From Streptomyces sp. ISL-10 (GTDB lineage: Bacteria; Actinomycetota; Actinomycetes; Streptomycetales; Streptomycetaceae), in the NCBI RefSeq assembly GCF_018614575.1, contig NZ_JAGGOJ010000003.1:124001-188000 (forward strand): DNA of 64,000 bases. Reading direction: 5' to 3'. A program made the position numbers and the translations under genes. Positions 11,701-19,440 of this stretch are shown one piece after another (the stretch's first letter is position 1; every line of letters starts with the position of its first letter). The notes beneath the pieces are model-generated. The model was not told where the DNA came from. It saw nothing but the letters and a program-made list of their open reading frames with translations, and ran no database searches.

Positions 11701-13148
11701 TGACGCGGGGTGGGCTGGAACGCCTGCTTCTTCACATCGTTACGGGGCGTCGCGCAGTACCGCTCGCCCGTGCCCTCGCTCGGATTGTCCACCGTGCCGG
11801 CGATGAGCTGCGTGCGCATTGTCTGCGTGGACACACCGTCCTCATCGCCCTTAGTGGGGCCGGATTCGACCGGCCCCGCGTCCGGCAGCGCCGGGGACTT
11901 GGCCGTTCCCTGGGCTGCGGTCTCCGCCGATCCCGTGAGGTGTGCGCCCGGTGTCAGATCCAGCGCGGTTTCCCTGCCCGTGGCCAGCACACGCAGCGTG
12001 GTGCGTGCCGAACGCGGTTTGGAGGCGTCCTTGGGGTTGATCAGCGTGGTCTTGCCGTCCGCCCAGGTGGTGGACAGGGCAGTGTGCCCGTGGGTGGACA
12101 TCGAAGCGTCCTTGGCCAGATGGCCGGGGTTCCTGACCCGCGGGGGAAGCGTGCCCCGAGAGGCGGCGCTGCCGGTGATGAACACCTCACCGCGTGCGGT
12201 GCTCGTCAGGTCCCACGCGTGGAGCCTGCCCGACGCCACCGCGACCGGCTTGCTCTTCGCACCGGCCTTCACCTTCTCCGCGCCGAGGTGCTTCGCCCAG
12301 CTCGTCGGCGTCTTGCCGGCGTCCTTGTCCATCTGCCGGTCGATGAAGGTGACACCGCCGTCGGCGTCAGTCGTGATCTGGAACGGGACGGTGATGGCGT
12401 GCGCGAGGACCTTCTCCTTCTTCCCGTTGATGCGGACCACCTTCGCCCCGTGAGCGGCGACGATGCCGTCCTTTGTGGGGATGGCGGAGGTGACCTGGCC
12501 GGGGTAGGTGTCCTTGCCTGTCTGCTTTCCAGTGGCCGCGTTCACGGTGATCAGCCGGGTCTGCTGCTTCTCATCACCGTCGTGGGAGAGCTGGGTGAAG
12601 ACGACCTGGTCGCCTGTGCCACAGCCGGGGGAGAAGTACGCCAGTGATGTCTGGAACGGCAGCTTGGTGATGTCGCCCGATTCCAGATTGACGATCGCGG
12701 CGAACGCGCCGCGCACCATCAGCTCGGGTTTGTTGGTGAACATGCGCGGGGCGTAGGCGACGGCCGCGTACTTTCCCGACTGGGTAGTACAGGTGTTGCC
12801 TATCCAGGTGTCGGAGGCGAAGCCGCCTTCTAAGAGGGTGGCAGCTGTCTTCATCTGGTAGCCGTCACGCTCGGCTGCGGTGATGATGTGGAAGCCGGTG
12901 CCGTCTCCTGTCGTGGTGACCACGACGTCCGGCGATGTCTTGTAGTTGCCGCCGAGGAGGGCGTTCCGCTCCTTCTCCGGGATCACGGACGGCTTCGGCG
13001 TGACCTTCTTCGGCTCAGGGCTGCTCCAGCCGCTGGCCGCGTCTTGGGAGGGTGTGGGTTCGGCCAGGCTCTGAGTGACCGATCCCGTTGCCAGCATGGC
13101 TGTGCATGCGGTGATCGTCACCGCCCGCCACAGAAGTTGATGTCTCAT
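8706..13148 (-). CDS. Secreted multidomain protein: beta-propeller, transglycosylase-like, golvesin-like and NucA/NucB-like regions
   Basis: This is a 1480-residue exported protein. The ATG at 13148 begins a signal peptide (MRHQLLWRAVTITACTAMLA) with GAGAGGA upstream; in-frame codons further upstream lie in an IS remnant and are not used here. Residues about 45-400 look like a beta-propeller. Residues 540-720 contain GITAQESNMWQA and CGYGITQ, as in lytic transglycosylases. Residues 900-1070 resemble the golvesin C-terminal domain (VDLGAYFFGEVTPQVTLDN). The end (about 1375-1480, SCDEFSFAAS) resembles NucA/NucB extracellular nucleases. Cysteines are frequent in the second half. Likely roles are peptidoglycan binding or cleavage plus nucleic-acid degradation. 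The nuclease call is tentative. Confidence 0.75.
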   Translation of the reverse strand: MRHQLLWRAVTITACTAMLATGSVTQSLAEPTPSQDAASGWSSPEPKKVTPKPSVIPEKERNALLGGNYKTSPDVVVTTTGDGTGFHIITAAERDGYQMKTAATLLEGGFASDTWIGNTCTTQSGKYAAVAYAPRMFTNKPELMVRGAFAAIVNLESGDITKLPFQTSLAYFSPGCGTGDQVVFTQLSHDGDEKQQTRLITVNAATGKQTGKDTYPGQVTSAIPTKDGIVAAHGAKVVRINGKKEKVLAHAITVPFQITTDADGGVTFIDRQMDKDAGKTPTSWAKHLGAEKVKAGAKSKPVAVASGRLHAWDLTSTARGEVFITGSAASRGTLPPRVRNPGHLAKDASMSTHGHTALSTTWADGKTTLINPKDASKPRSARTTLRVLATGRETALDLTPGAHLTGSAETAAQGTAKSPALPDAGPVESGPTKGDEDGVSTQTMRTQLIAGTVDNPSEGTGERYCATPRNDVKKQAFQPTPRQVEWAVDQAVVGELNFYRSPNWKNTGTGGYQPQGLFPPTVLAGDPNGTLDNEDPDVTDRWHIPSQVMLGITAQESNMWQATRFAVPGVTANSLIGNYYGVDYAASGEQLDPWRINWADADCGYGITQATDGMRLAGKTKPGETALSPLAQDAVALDYTANIAAGVRILSEKWNQTYNAGMTVNGGHPKWIESWFFALWAYNSGFYATADSAGHSGVGWTNNPANPLWKANRVPFLESASDPSKDDYSHAARPQEWPYQEKVIGWAARPISAMFAPGDFRPGYLASWWNSVYDRSNAKPPVDLFCSEVNFCDPSKIADNDSNDPGLGACMIDSDESNPHWLHCWWDQPVEWKNCDIDASCGYQVHRFNTSYPEQPDANSYPPNCTATGLPSNALIVDDLPNGSVPAGSDSRGCGAVTSKGTFNFSFVPWDTQMDLTNDGMDNPTTVTTYPGKIDTHQIGAGYGNHFWFTHARSPESYPGNASRMKVAGTWTLGQKITTHNGQARVFAHIPDHGAQTGAATYKITTVDGVRESTISQKANQSNKWVDLGAYFFGEVTPQVTLDNFNGESGTPDVAFDAIAFAPGEWNGMKMGTFPNPDPNAPEPAAVEPPATVEGNFFPLSAASSSATMQTAAATTATSLSSCSVTEISVTYDRDNVCVHDKITFGHFKNNVMDGTATFDYRNTITTDPKSGTFTQISHVKLDSMTGVTTSFDFDIDYACRGYCSVVSSTWAGSDKWIKGDTHTATIDTTMKWTPSGTGISDGITPHWTFGGTINGARITTPAKVEKSELTIRCDNIVVNAGAGCVFSWYKPTYVMNSKMYPGAASHIRLMWDKTKITWGNRNGGKPLKYLGKKTVIGGTKLQSTRNREIICKNSWTTYPGTGLYTDLWGTTDQKSCDEFSFAASYQSGGTPTANGGTNPVTKNGSECVQTYIKRNADNTSSIHLRPDYPQPTWREPCGRSSMSNWQNTQSMRPFGDFIKNQRLLQDDEYWVDLDGFTLP

Positions 13149-13149
13149 C

Positions 13150-13330
13150 GGGTCCTCTCGGGATACCCCCGGCTTCAGCCGGGGGAGGAACGAGGCTCCT
13201 GCGGAGCAGGACAAGGAGTTGGGATTCGCCGTCAGGGCGGATCCCAGTCCCAACCAGCGGCAAAGAGCATGTACGGTCAGCGGGCCCGGTCGGCGAAAAC
13301 CAAGCCGGCCGGGCCTACCGCTGGGCTGGC
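13150..13330 (-). mobile_element. IS200/IS605-type end without transposase
   Basis: On the minus strand the hairpin CCCCCGGCTGAAGCCGGGGG (about 13167-13186) is preceded by a second hairpin and by text resembling the sequence downstream of TnpB genes (frame ending SFLPRLKPGVSRED). No TnpA or TnpB core is present. The hairpin ends about 20 nt before the start codon of the 8706-13148 gene. Confidence 0.55.
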
Positions 13331-13399
13331 GGGAAGTCAGGTCTATGGAGCTGATGTAAGACCGATGGGCGGCACACCCCCCGTTGATTCGGGTCTTCG

Positions 13400-13845
13400 A
13401 ATTCAGCGGGGATGTGCCTCCCGTCGGCTTCGCCAAGTGGTGGCACAGCGTGGGCGCAGGCGCTGGTTGGCTCGGCTCCTGAAGCCGAAGGCGTTACGGG
13501 CTTCGATCTTGATGACGCGGTTGTTGCCTTCGGAGGCGGCGTTGGAGATCCCGGTGGTCAGGTACGTCTCGATGCCGTCACACAACTGGCTCGCCTACAA
13601 GCCGGTTCGGTGCAGTGCCAGCGTGCCTTGTCCCACCAGATGCTCACCGGGCGTCCTCCGCAGGACAGGTGCGTGGGCCGGGTCGTTTGGCAGTCCTTCA
13701 GCCGGGTGACGAAGACCCCGCAGGACGGGCATGCCCGGGTGGAGTCCTCGGTCGTGACCACGCACACCACCGCACCGCCCACCCCGTCGTTCTTGACCTG
13801 CATCACACCCACCCCCTCCGCCCCAGCAGTGGTGTCGCAGCCTCG
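13400..13845 (-). mobile_element. ISL3-family transposase remnant
   Basis: The minus strand has the N-terminal zinc-finger region (TTEDSTRACPSCGVFVTRLK, then CTEPAC) at about 13590-13780. It also has the C-terminal motif YLTTGISNAASEGNNRVIKI at 13470-13570. The whole DDE core between them is missing. Confidence 0.7.
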
Positions 13846-13989
13846 CTGATCCCGAAATCGTCAATGCTCGAGCCCGCCGATTTTCGTGATCTGTTGCCTG
13901 TAGAACAACCATGATCACGAAGGCCTGCGGACTCCTTGCGTCGGGGCCGCATCCCAGATTTCTTAGGCGCGGTGACCGACCGTCAGGTC

Positions 13990-14110
13990 GCCACCGCCCC
14001 CCCTCAAGTTCGAAGACCCGTTACTTCGGGTCGGCAACCGGCCGTGAAGCAGAAGCGTCGTCCTGCGAGGGAAGAATCCCCCTGCTTGAACTGGGGGAGA
14101 TGTCAAGTGC
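13990..14110 (+). mobile_element. Second IS200/IS605-type end with a TnpB tail
   Basis: A plus frame reads RPVTSGRQPAVKQKRRPARE, like the poorly conserved tails of TnpB proteins. It is followed by the imperfect hairpin CCCCCTGCTTGAACTGGGGG (about 14078-14097) and then TGTCAA. The rest of the element is absent. It faces away from the copy at 13150-13330. Confidence 0.45.
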
Positions 14111-14128
14111 TTCCTTTGTCGGGGTACT

Positions 14129-15106
14129 TCAGCCGTAACTGCGCGCTGCGGTCATGGTGAGGGCGTGGCGCGATTTGACCGCCTTCAGCTCCGTGCTGTG
14201 GTCCTTGATCGCCTGCTTCTGGATGGTCGACTCCTCGTCGAACCAGACCTGAATCAGCTTGGTTTTCTCCTTGCAGGCGAGATCGTGCAGAGCCAGAGTG
14301 ATGGACTTCTGGGGGTCAGCCTCGCTGACGCCCTGGTCCATGGCCTTGTACGGGTTGGCGAGCGTGTGGCCCTTGGTCTTCATGCACGCGGCCCAGTCCT
14401 TGATCACCGCCTGGACGGGAGCGGACGTCATCGAGGCGGTCAGGCTCTCTCCGGAGAGATTGCTGACCACGACCGTGTCTTCCTCGTGGAGGGCGACCTT
14501 CTTCTTGCTCCAGCCGATGCAGCCGCCCACATGGAGCTTCTTGCCGTTGTGCTCGGCCCGTGCAGGCTTCGTCGTCGGCGCGCCGAGGTAGGAGCCGTCC
14601 TTCGCACCCTTGGGTGGCTTAGGCATCTCCGGCTTGGTGTGTCCGGTCAGGACCTCGAACTGCACACCGGTCAGGTCGGGCATCTTCTGGTCCGTGTGGC
14701 GGGTCAACTCTTCGGGCAGTCCGTAGCCGTACTTCTCGGCCATCGTGCGGTCGGTGATGCCGTAGCGACGTTCGATGTTGGCGTCGTTGTCGCTGGGCGG
14801 CGGGTTCGCGCCGGGCTGGGGGAAGACGATGCCCTGGAAGCCGTAATCTGCCATGCACTGCTGCTGAAGCGTGGTGGTGGCTTCCTCGATGGCGACGTAG
14901 TCGGCGTAGGAGACCATGTAGAACTCCAGCGGAAGAGTCAGTCCCTTGGTCAGGCCCCGCTCAGGAACAGCTTCTGGCCAGTTGCTCTTGTCGACGATCG
15001 GGCGGTTTTCAGCTGCGTTGTCCGCAGCGGGAGTGGCCGTGCAGGCAGACAGCAAACCGACCGAGGTCAGTACGGCGAGGGCGAGTGCTTTCCGCGGGGA
15101 CGTCAC
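14129..15106 (-). CDS. Putative lipoprotein of unknown function
   Basis: 325 residues. The GTG start at 15106 gives the signal ALALAVLTSVGLLSAC with a clear lipobox (LLSAC), so the mature protein is anchored at Cys22. The body is polar with several cysteines (QQQCMADYGF, GGCIGW, WAACMKTKGH, DLACKE). It resembles many secreted actinobacterial proteins in which conserved Cys pairs hold a small helical fold. No domain was recognised. Its start overlaps the stop of the preceding fragment by GTGA, so it was probably translationally coupled to that gene. Transcription would continue towards the 8706-13148 gene, but IS debris now separates them. Confidence 0.8.
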   Translation of the reverse strand: MTSPRKALALAVLTSVGLLSACTATPAADNAAENRPIVDKSNWPEAVPERGLTKGLTLPLEFYMVSYADYVAIEEATTTLQQQCMADYGFQGIVFPQPGANPPPSDNDANIERRYGITDRTMAEKYGYGLPEELTRHTDQKMPDLTGVQFEVLTGHTKPEMPKPPKGAKDGSYLGAPTTKPARAEHNGKKLHVGGCIGWSKKKVALHEEDTVVVSNLSGESLTASMTSAPVQAVIKDWAACMKTKGHTLANPYKAMDQGVSEADPQKSITLALHDLACKEKTKLIQVWFDEESTIQKQAIKDHSTELKAVKSRHALTMTAARSYG

Positions 15107-15401
15107 GTTTTTCCTTTCGCGAAGTGCTGCGAGGCGTTGCTGTTCTTCGGTGCGGAGATCAGGTCAGTGTGGTTGCAGTTCTTGTACGGGTCGCGGTCGC
15201 GGAAGTACTGGGACGGGCCACCGAAACCGGAGTTGTGGTACACGCGGTAGCAGTCCACGTCGGAGCAGCGGTGACGTCCCCGGACGTGGTCAGAACCCGG
15301 TCGTCGGCGCTGCCGGCGATCTCCTTGCGCTTGCTGCCCGGGATCGCCGAGGGACAGTCCTTGTCGGAACCCTTGGGCCTGGCCATCCCGTTCGCAGCGC
15401 C
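15103..15401 (-). pseudogene. Frameshifted C-terminal fragment of a cysteine-containing protein
   Basis: One frame reads NGMARPKGSDKDCPSAIPGS up to TTSGDV. A neighbouring frame continues CSDVDCYRVYHNSGFGGPSQ to the stop at 15103, which overlaps the next start. A TAG precedes the first part. The text looks like real protein in both frames, so a single indel near 15255 and loss of the N-terminus are inferred. The family was not recognised. Confidence 0.5.
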
Positions 15402-15453
15402 CTAGGGAGGAGCGGGCTCACCTGTCTGTGCCGGGAAGGTAAGCGGGGGCCAG

Positions 15454-15487
15454 GGCCGGAGCATGCATACGGGCGCGTGCTCCGGCC
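15454..15487 (-). terminator. Hairpin downstream of the 15512-16138 gene
   Basis: GGCCGGAGCA (15454-15463) pairs perfectly with TGCTCCGGCC (15478-15487) across a 14-nt loop. It lies 25 bp past the stop codon of the minus-strand lipoprotein gene. No T-run follows, as is usual in Streptomyces. Confidence 0.5.
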
Positions 15488-15511
15488 TTGGTGGTCTATG
15501 GGGTGTGGGGG

Positions 15512-16138
15512 TCAGCCACGGAGGACTTCGCGCGTGCTCTTCACGATCGAGACACGCGGATGGTCGGGAACCGGCTTGCCGGGGTCGGTGAAGGTCAACT
15601 CCGTCGGCCACGACCCGCCCGGATAGACACCAACGGTTCCGGTTTCCATGGAAACCTTCGCGTCGAACCCGCTGGGACCGGTGACACGCACCTCTACCCG
15701 GTAGACGGCCCGCCCGCTGCCGGTGTTCGTTATCTTCAGCGGCACCCTCAGCGCATCTCCCTCCCTGACCGGAGAGAAGACGCTCACATCCCCCCGGGTC
15801 GCGACGGTCGGTCCGAAGTCTTCACTTCCCGACACACTGCCTCCGGGCCTCGTCGAGGGCGTGACCGGATCCCCGCTCGCCGCGGCGGCGGCCCGTTCCC
15901 TGCTCACCTCGTCCGTCCACTTCGGGGCAGGGGCAGAGCTGGTGCCGGGCGATGCCGGGGCAGTGGCTGCCGGGCTCGGAGAGACCCGCACGGACGGCGT
16001 CTTCGGGGCAGAGGCCGACGCGTCGGCCTGTGGCCCCGCGCAGGCAGTACACAGAACGCCGACCGCCACAGCGGCCGCGCTCACAGCGAAAGAAGCGCGG
16101 CGCGAGAGGGGCGGGCGCGCAGCAGTACGGCTCATCAT
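15512..16138 (-). CDS. Putative lipoprotein with an Ig-like domain
   Basis: 208 residues from the ATG at 16138; a second ATG follows directly at 16135. A twin-Arg-containing n-region leads into AVSAAAVAVGVLCTAC with a lipobox-like LCTAC. A Ser/Pro/Ala-rich linker of about 60 residues follows. The C-terminal domain (DALRVPLKITNTGSGRAVYR, then SVSMETGTV-like text) resembles the DUF4352/CARDB-type beta-sandwich folds of secreted proteins. The gene begins 17 bp after the frameshifted gene at 16156-16763 and is probably co-transcribed with it. Function unknown. Confidence 0.75.
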   Translation of the reverse strand: MMSRTAARPPLSRRASFAVSAAAVAVGVLCTACAGPQADASASAPKTPSVRVSPSPAATAPASPGTSSAPAPKWTDEVSRERAAAAASGDPVTPSTRPGGSVSGSEDFGPTVATRGDVSVFSPVREGDALRVPLKITNTGSGRAVYRVEVRVTGPSGFDAKVSMETGTVGVYPGGSWPTELTFTDPGKPVPDHPRVSIVKSTREVLRG

Positions 16139-16155
16139 GTGACGTCCGTTCCCTG

Positions 16156-16763
16156 TCAGTTGCACGGAGGGACGTGGAACTGACGGTTGATGAGCGCGGT
16201 GGTGGAGGTCTTGGAGTTCTTCATGATCGCGGTGACCTTCGCGCACAGACCATCGGTTACACGGACCGGGCCGCGTACTGGCTGAAGTTGCCCTCATCCA
16301 CGCTGCACGGCTTGCTGAGGTCGTTCGGACACAGCTTGAGTTTCATGTACTTCGTGGTGCCGAGGTTGTTGTCGAAGATCGCGCAACTGTTGAAGGGTGC
16401 TACGTTCCTCTGGTAGGTGAACAGGGTTCCCCACCGCCGCTCGTCGGGAAGCTGCTCGGCGTACTGGAGGTAGTAGCCGGATCCGCACAGGTTGGATGTG
16501 GCCTGGACTGCCTGAGGGTCAGATGCGGCGATCGTGCGCGTGGTGCTGGTCGCTGTGGGAGAGATGGGCACCCCCGCGACGGTGGCTATGGAAGCGGCAG
16601 GGTCCTTCGGATCGCTCTTCGAAGCGGCATTGACGGTGGCAGGGGACTTGACGGTCTCCTGCCCGGCGGCGGGAGAGGCGTAGGCGGTCGCTAGGAGACC
16701 GACGGTTGCAGCTCCGGCGGCTTTACGGGCCGCTTGGGAGCGGGCAATGGTTCTTAACTGCAC
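16156..16763 (-). pseudogene. SapA-like secreted protein gene with a frameshift
   Basis: The GTG start at 16763 has GAGGGG 6 nt upstream and opens a signal peptide (AAGAATVGLLATAYASPAAG). The mature part reads LCGSGYYLQYAEQLPDE, NSCAIFDNNLGTTKYMKLKL and DEGNFSQYA, which resembles the spore-associated SapA-like family. The annotated frame stops at 16257, but a neighbouring frame continues GPVRVTDGLCAKVTAIMKNS and ends PPCN at 16156. One base appears to be gained or lost around 16263-16272. Codon 3 is TTA (16755-16757), so the intact ancestor would have needed the bldA tRNA. A sequencing error is possible. Confidence 0.6.
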
Positions 16764-17205
16764 GGTTTTCCCCTCGGATTTCGTGCTGGCGTGTGAACAA
16801 CCAGGCCATGGCAATGCGCCCCCTGCCGGACAGTCGCCAGGGGCGGGACAGCCGGTTGGGCGCCCTTGTATCGGTAACGTGTTCGAATCCTGGCCTGACG
16901 GGGGCGAGCTTATGTCCACGTCTGCGGCCAGGGCAACGAACTTCCTGCCCGCGCACTCGCGTACGGCCCGCAGCACTGGCCTGATCGTGCTGCTTACCAG
17001 GTTCCTGGGGCCCGGCCCGACTGGTCACTCCTGTCACGGGTGGAGACGCTCGCATCAGGCGTTGAGCGATCGATAGACGCCGCGGCCAGCGCCGGAGCAG
17101 TGGGCGGTGTTGAGGATGGACGCGGCAACCGGGCGCCGGCGACAGCACCTCCGTGCCGGTACCGAGTGACAGGAACTCAGGGACAGCGGCTGGAAATCCG
17201 GCGCG
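16764..17205. other. Gene-free stretch before the integrase remnant
   Basis: No open frame with protein-like composition was seen on either strand. It holds the minus-strand ribosome binding site of the SapA-like gene and an imperfect hairpin near 16819-16844. Confidence 0.5.
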
Positions 17206-17730
17206 ATGCCCTCCATGACCTCCCTCACAGAAGACCGATGGCTGAAGAAGCGCCCAAATCCCAAGACCGGCAAGCGCGAGCGCACGGCCATGCACGGCAA
17301 GTGCACGCGCTACCGCGGCGGGGGCATCCCCGGAGTCAAGGACCGCTCGTTCGACACGCTCAAGGACGCCAAGACCTGGCTTGCCCAGGCTCGAACGGAC
17401 GCTCGCCGAGGCGAGTTCGTCGATCCGCGTGACGGTGCCATCTCCCTCAAGGAGTACATCGAGGCGCACTGGTGGCCCATGCAGAGCGGCGACCCGTCCA
17501 CCATCGCGCGCATCGAGCAGAGGCTGCGCCGGCCCATCGTTTCGCACCTCGGTGCGCAGCCGCTGAACGGCATCGGCACGCAGGTGCTGCGCCACTGGAA
17601 GAAGCGGCTGGAGTAGGACCTCAGCCCGACCTCGATCCGCCTCGTCTGGGCGACGCTGTCCAGCGTTCTTCACGCCGCCGTCGAGGCCCCCCGTGCACGC
17701 AACCCGTGCCGCTCCAGCACGGTCGGTCCG
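17206..17730 (+). pseudogene. Tyrosine integrase, truncated and interrupted by a stop
   Basis: The frame has the N-terminal arm-binding and SAM-like domains of actinobacterial site-specific integrases (WLKKRPNPKTGKRERT, FDTLKDAKTWLAQARTDARR, and a core-binding stretch ending LRHWKKRLE). A TAG at about 17614 is followed in the same frame by DLSPTSIRLVWATLSSVLHA, the normal continuation. The text ends near 17730 without the catalytic R-H-R-Y domain. It marks a former integrative element. Confidence 0.75.
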
Positions 17731-17817
17731 CCGGCTAGCCTCGGGCCGGACGGGGGTCGACTCCGGCAGCGCCCGTAGGGGCCCGGATCACGCCCGGAGT
17801 CCCAGAGAAGTCCACGG

Positions 17818-17876
17818 ATGCCGCCGCACCCCTTCCTGACCCGCTGCTGCGCAGGTCAAAGGGGGTGCGGCGGCAT
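17818..17876 (-). terminator. Terminator of the murA-type gene
   Basis: ATGCCGCCGCACCCC (17818-17832) pairs with GGGGTGCGGCGGCAT (17862-17876), and an inner GACC/GGTC pair extends the stem. It lies 8 bp past the stop codon. Confidence 0.8.
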
Positions 17877-17883
17877 TCGCCGT

Positions 17884-19413
17884 TCAGATGTCCCGGAAGA
17901 TCTCGATCTGCGCCCCCACCGTGTTCAGGCGCTCCGCGAGTTCCTCGTAGCCGCGGTTGATCACGTACACGTTGCGCAGCACCGACGTGCCCTCGGCCGC
18001 CATCATCGCGAGGAGGACCACCACTGCCGGCCGCAGCGCCGGCGGGCACATCATCTCCGCGGCGCGCCAGCGGGTCGGGCCCTCGACCAGCACCCGGTGC
18101 GGGTCGAGCAGTTGCAGTCGGCCGCCCAGGCGGTTGAGATCCGTCAGGTAGATGGCGCGGTTGTCGTAGACCCAGTCGTGGATCAGCGTCTGGCCCTGCG
18201 CCACGGCCGCGATCGCCGCGAAGAACGGCACGTTGTCGATGTTCAGCCCGGGGAACGGCATCGGGTGGATCTTGTCGATCGGCGCCTCCAGCTTGGACGG
18301 CCGCACGGTCAGGTCCACCAGACGGGTGCGGCCGTTGTCCGCCGCGTACTCGCCCGAGCGGTCGTGGTCGAGGCCCATCTCCTCCAGGACCGCCAGCTCG
18401 ATCTCGAGGAACTCGATCGGCACCCGGCGGATCGTCAGTTCCGACTCGGTCACCACGGCGGCGGCGATCAGGCTCATCGCCTCGACCGGGTCCTCGGAGG
18501 GGCAGTAGTCGACGTCCACGTCGATGTTCGGCACACCGTGCACGGTCAGCGTCGTGGTGCCGACGCCCTCGACCTTGACGCCCAGCGCCTCCAGGAAGAA
18601 GCACAGGTCCTGGACCATGTAGTTGGAGGAGGCGTTGCGGATGACGGTCACCCCGTCATGGCGGGCGGCGGCCAGCAGCGCGTTCTCGGTCACCGTGTCG
18701 CCGCGCTCGGTCAGGACGATCGGCCGGTCCGGCGAGGTCGAACGGTCCACCTGTGCGTGGTAGATGCCCTCGGTCGCCGTGATGTCCAGGCCGAAGCGGC
18801 GCAGGGCGATCATGTGCGGCTCGATGGTCCGCGTCCCGAGATCGCAGCCACCGGCGTACGGCAGGCGGAAGGTGTCCATCCGGTGCAGCAGCGGGCCGAG
18901 GAACATGATGATCGAACGTGTGCGGCGTGCGGCATCGGCATCCATCGAGTCCATGTCGAGACCGGCCGGCGGGACGATCTCCAGGTCCATGCCCTCGTTG
19001 ATCCAACGGGTGCGCACACCGATGGAGTTGAGCACTTCGAGCAGGCGGTAGACCTCTTCGATGCGGGCCACGCGCCGCAGCACCGTACGGCCCTTGTTGA
19101 GCAGCGCGCCGCACAGCAGCGCCACGCACGCGTTCTTGCTCGTCTTGACGTCGATGGATCCGGAGAGCCGGCGCCCGCCGACCACCCGCAGATGCATGGG
19201 TCCCGCGTAGCCCAGCGAGACGATTTCGCTGTCGAGTGCCTCACCGATGCGCGCAATCATCTCAAGGCTGATGTTCTGATTGCCGCGCTCGATCCGGTTG
19301 ACCGCACTCTGGCTGGTGCCGAGCGCTTCGGCGAGCTGACTCTGTGTCCAGCCACGATGCTGGCGGGCGTCACGGATGAGCTTGCCGATGCGTACGAGGT
19401 AGTCGTCTGCCAT
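17884..19413 (-). CDS. murA: HTH-XRE / UDP-N-acetylglucosamine 1-carboxyvinyltransferase fusion (MurA-type)
   Basis: 509 residues. Residues 1-65 are a helix-turn-helix of the XRE type (GWTQSQLAEALGTSQSAVNR). Residues 72-509 are an EPSP-synthase-like MurA fold. Lys93-Asn94 (SKNACV) and Cys190 in YAGGCDLGTRT match the substrate-binding pair and the catalytic, fosfomycin-reactive Cys of MurA. MurA transfers enolpyruvate from PEP to UDP-GlcNAc in peptidoglycan synthesis. The fusion is conserved next to aconitase in Streptomyces and is not an artefact: the linker is continuous and the only convincing start (ATG 19413) lies before the HTH. Ordinary MurA lacks the HTH. No strong Shine-Dalgarno sequence is visible. 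Confidence 0.92.
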   Translation of the reverse strand: MADDYLVRIGKLIRDARQHRGWTQSQLAEALGTSQSAVNRIERGNQNISLEMIARIGEALDSEIVSLGYAGPMHLRVVGGRRLSGSIDVKTSKNACVALLCGALLNKGRTVLRRVARIEEVYRLLEVLNSIGVRTRWINEGMDLEIVPPAGLDMDSMDADAARRTRSIIMFLGPLLHRMDTFRLPYAGGCDLGTRTIEPHMIALRRFGLDITATEGIYHAQVDRSTSPDRPIVLTERGDTVTENALLAAARHDGVTVIRNASSNYMVQDLCFFLEALGVKVEGVGTTTLTVHGVPNIDVDVDYCPSEDPVEAMSLIAAAVVTESELTIRRVPIEFLEIELAVLEEMGLDHDRSGEYAADNGRTRLVDLTVRPSKLEAPIDKIHPMPFPGLNIDNVPFFAAIAAVAQGQTLIHDWVYDNRAIYLTDLNRLGGRLQLLDPHRVLVEGPTRWRAAEMMCPPALRPAVVVLLAMMAAEGTSVLRNVYVINRGYEELAERLNTVGAQIEIFRDI

Positions 19414-19424
19414 GGCTGGAGGCT

Positions 19425-19440
19425 ATCTCACATATGAGAT
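19425..19440. promoter_or_regulatory. Palindrome 12 bp upstream of the HTH-MurA start
   Basis: ATCTCA-CATA-TGAGAT is a perfect inverted repeat with 6-bp arms. Its position and the HTH domain of the product suggest an autoregulatory operator. This is an inference. Confidence 0.5.

Noticed and set aside
16860..16920. GTTCGAATCC resembling a tRNA T-arm, a possible attB next to the integrase
   Set aside because: The stem bases on either side do not pair and no acceptor or anticodon stems could be drawn.
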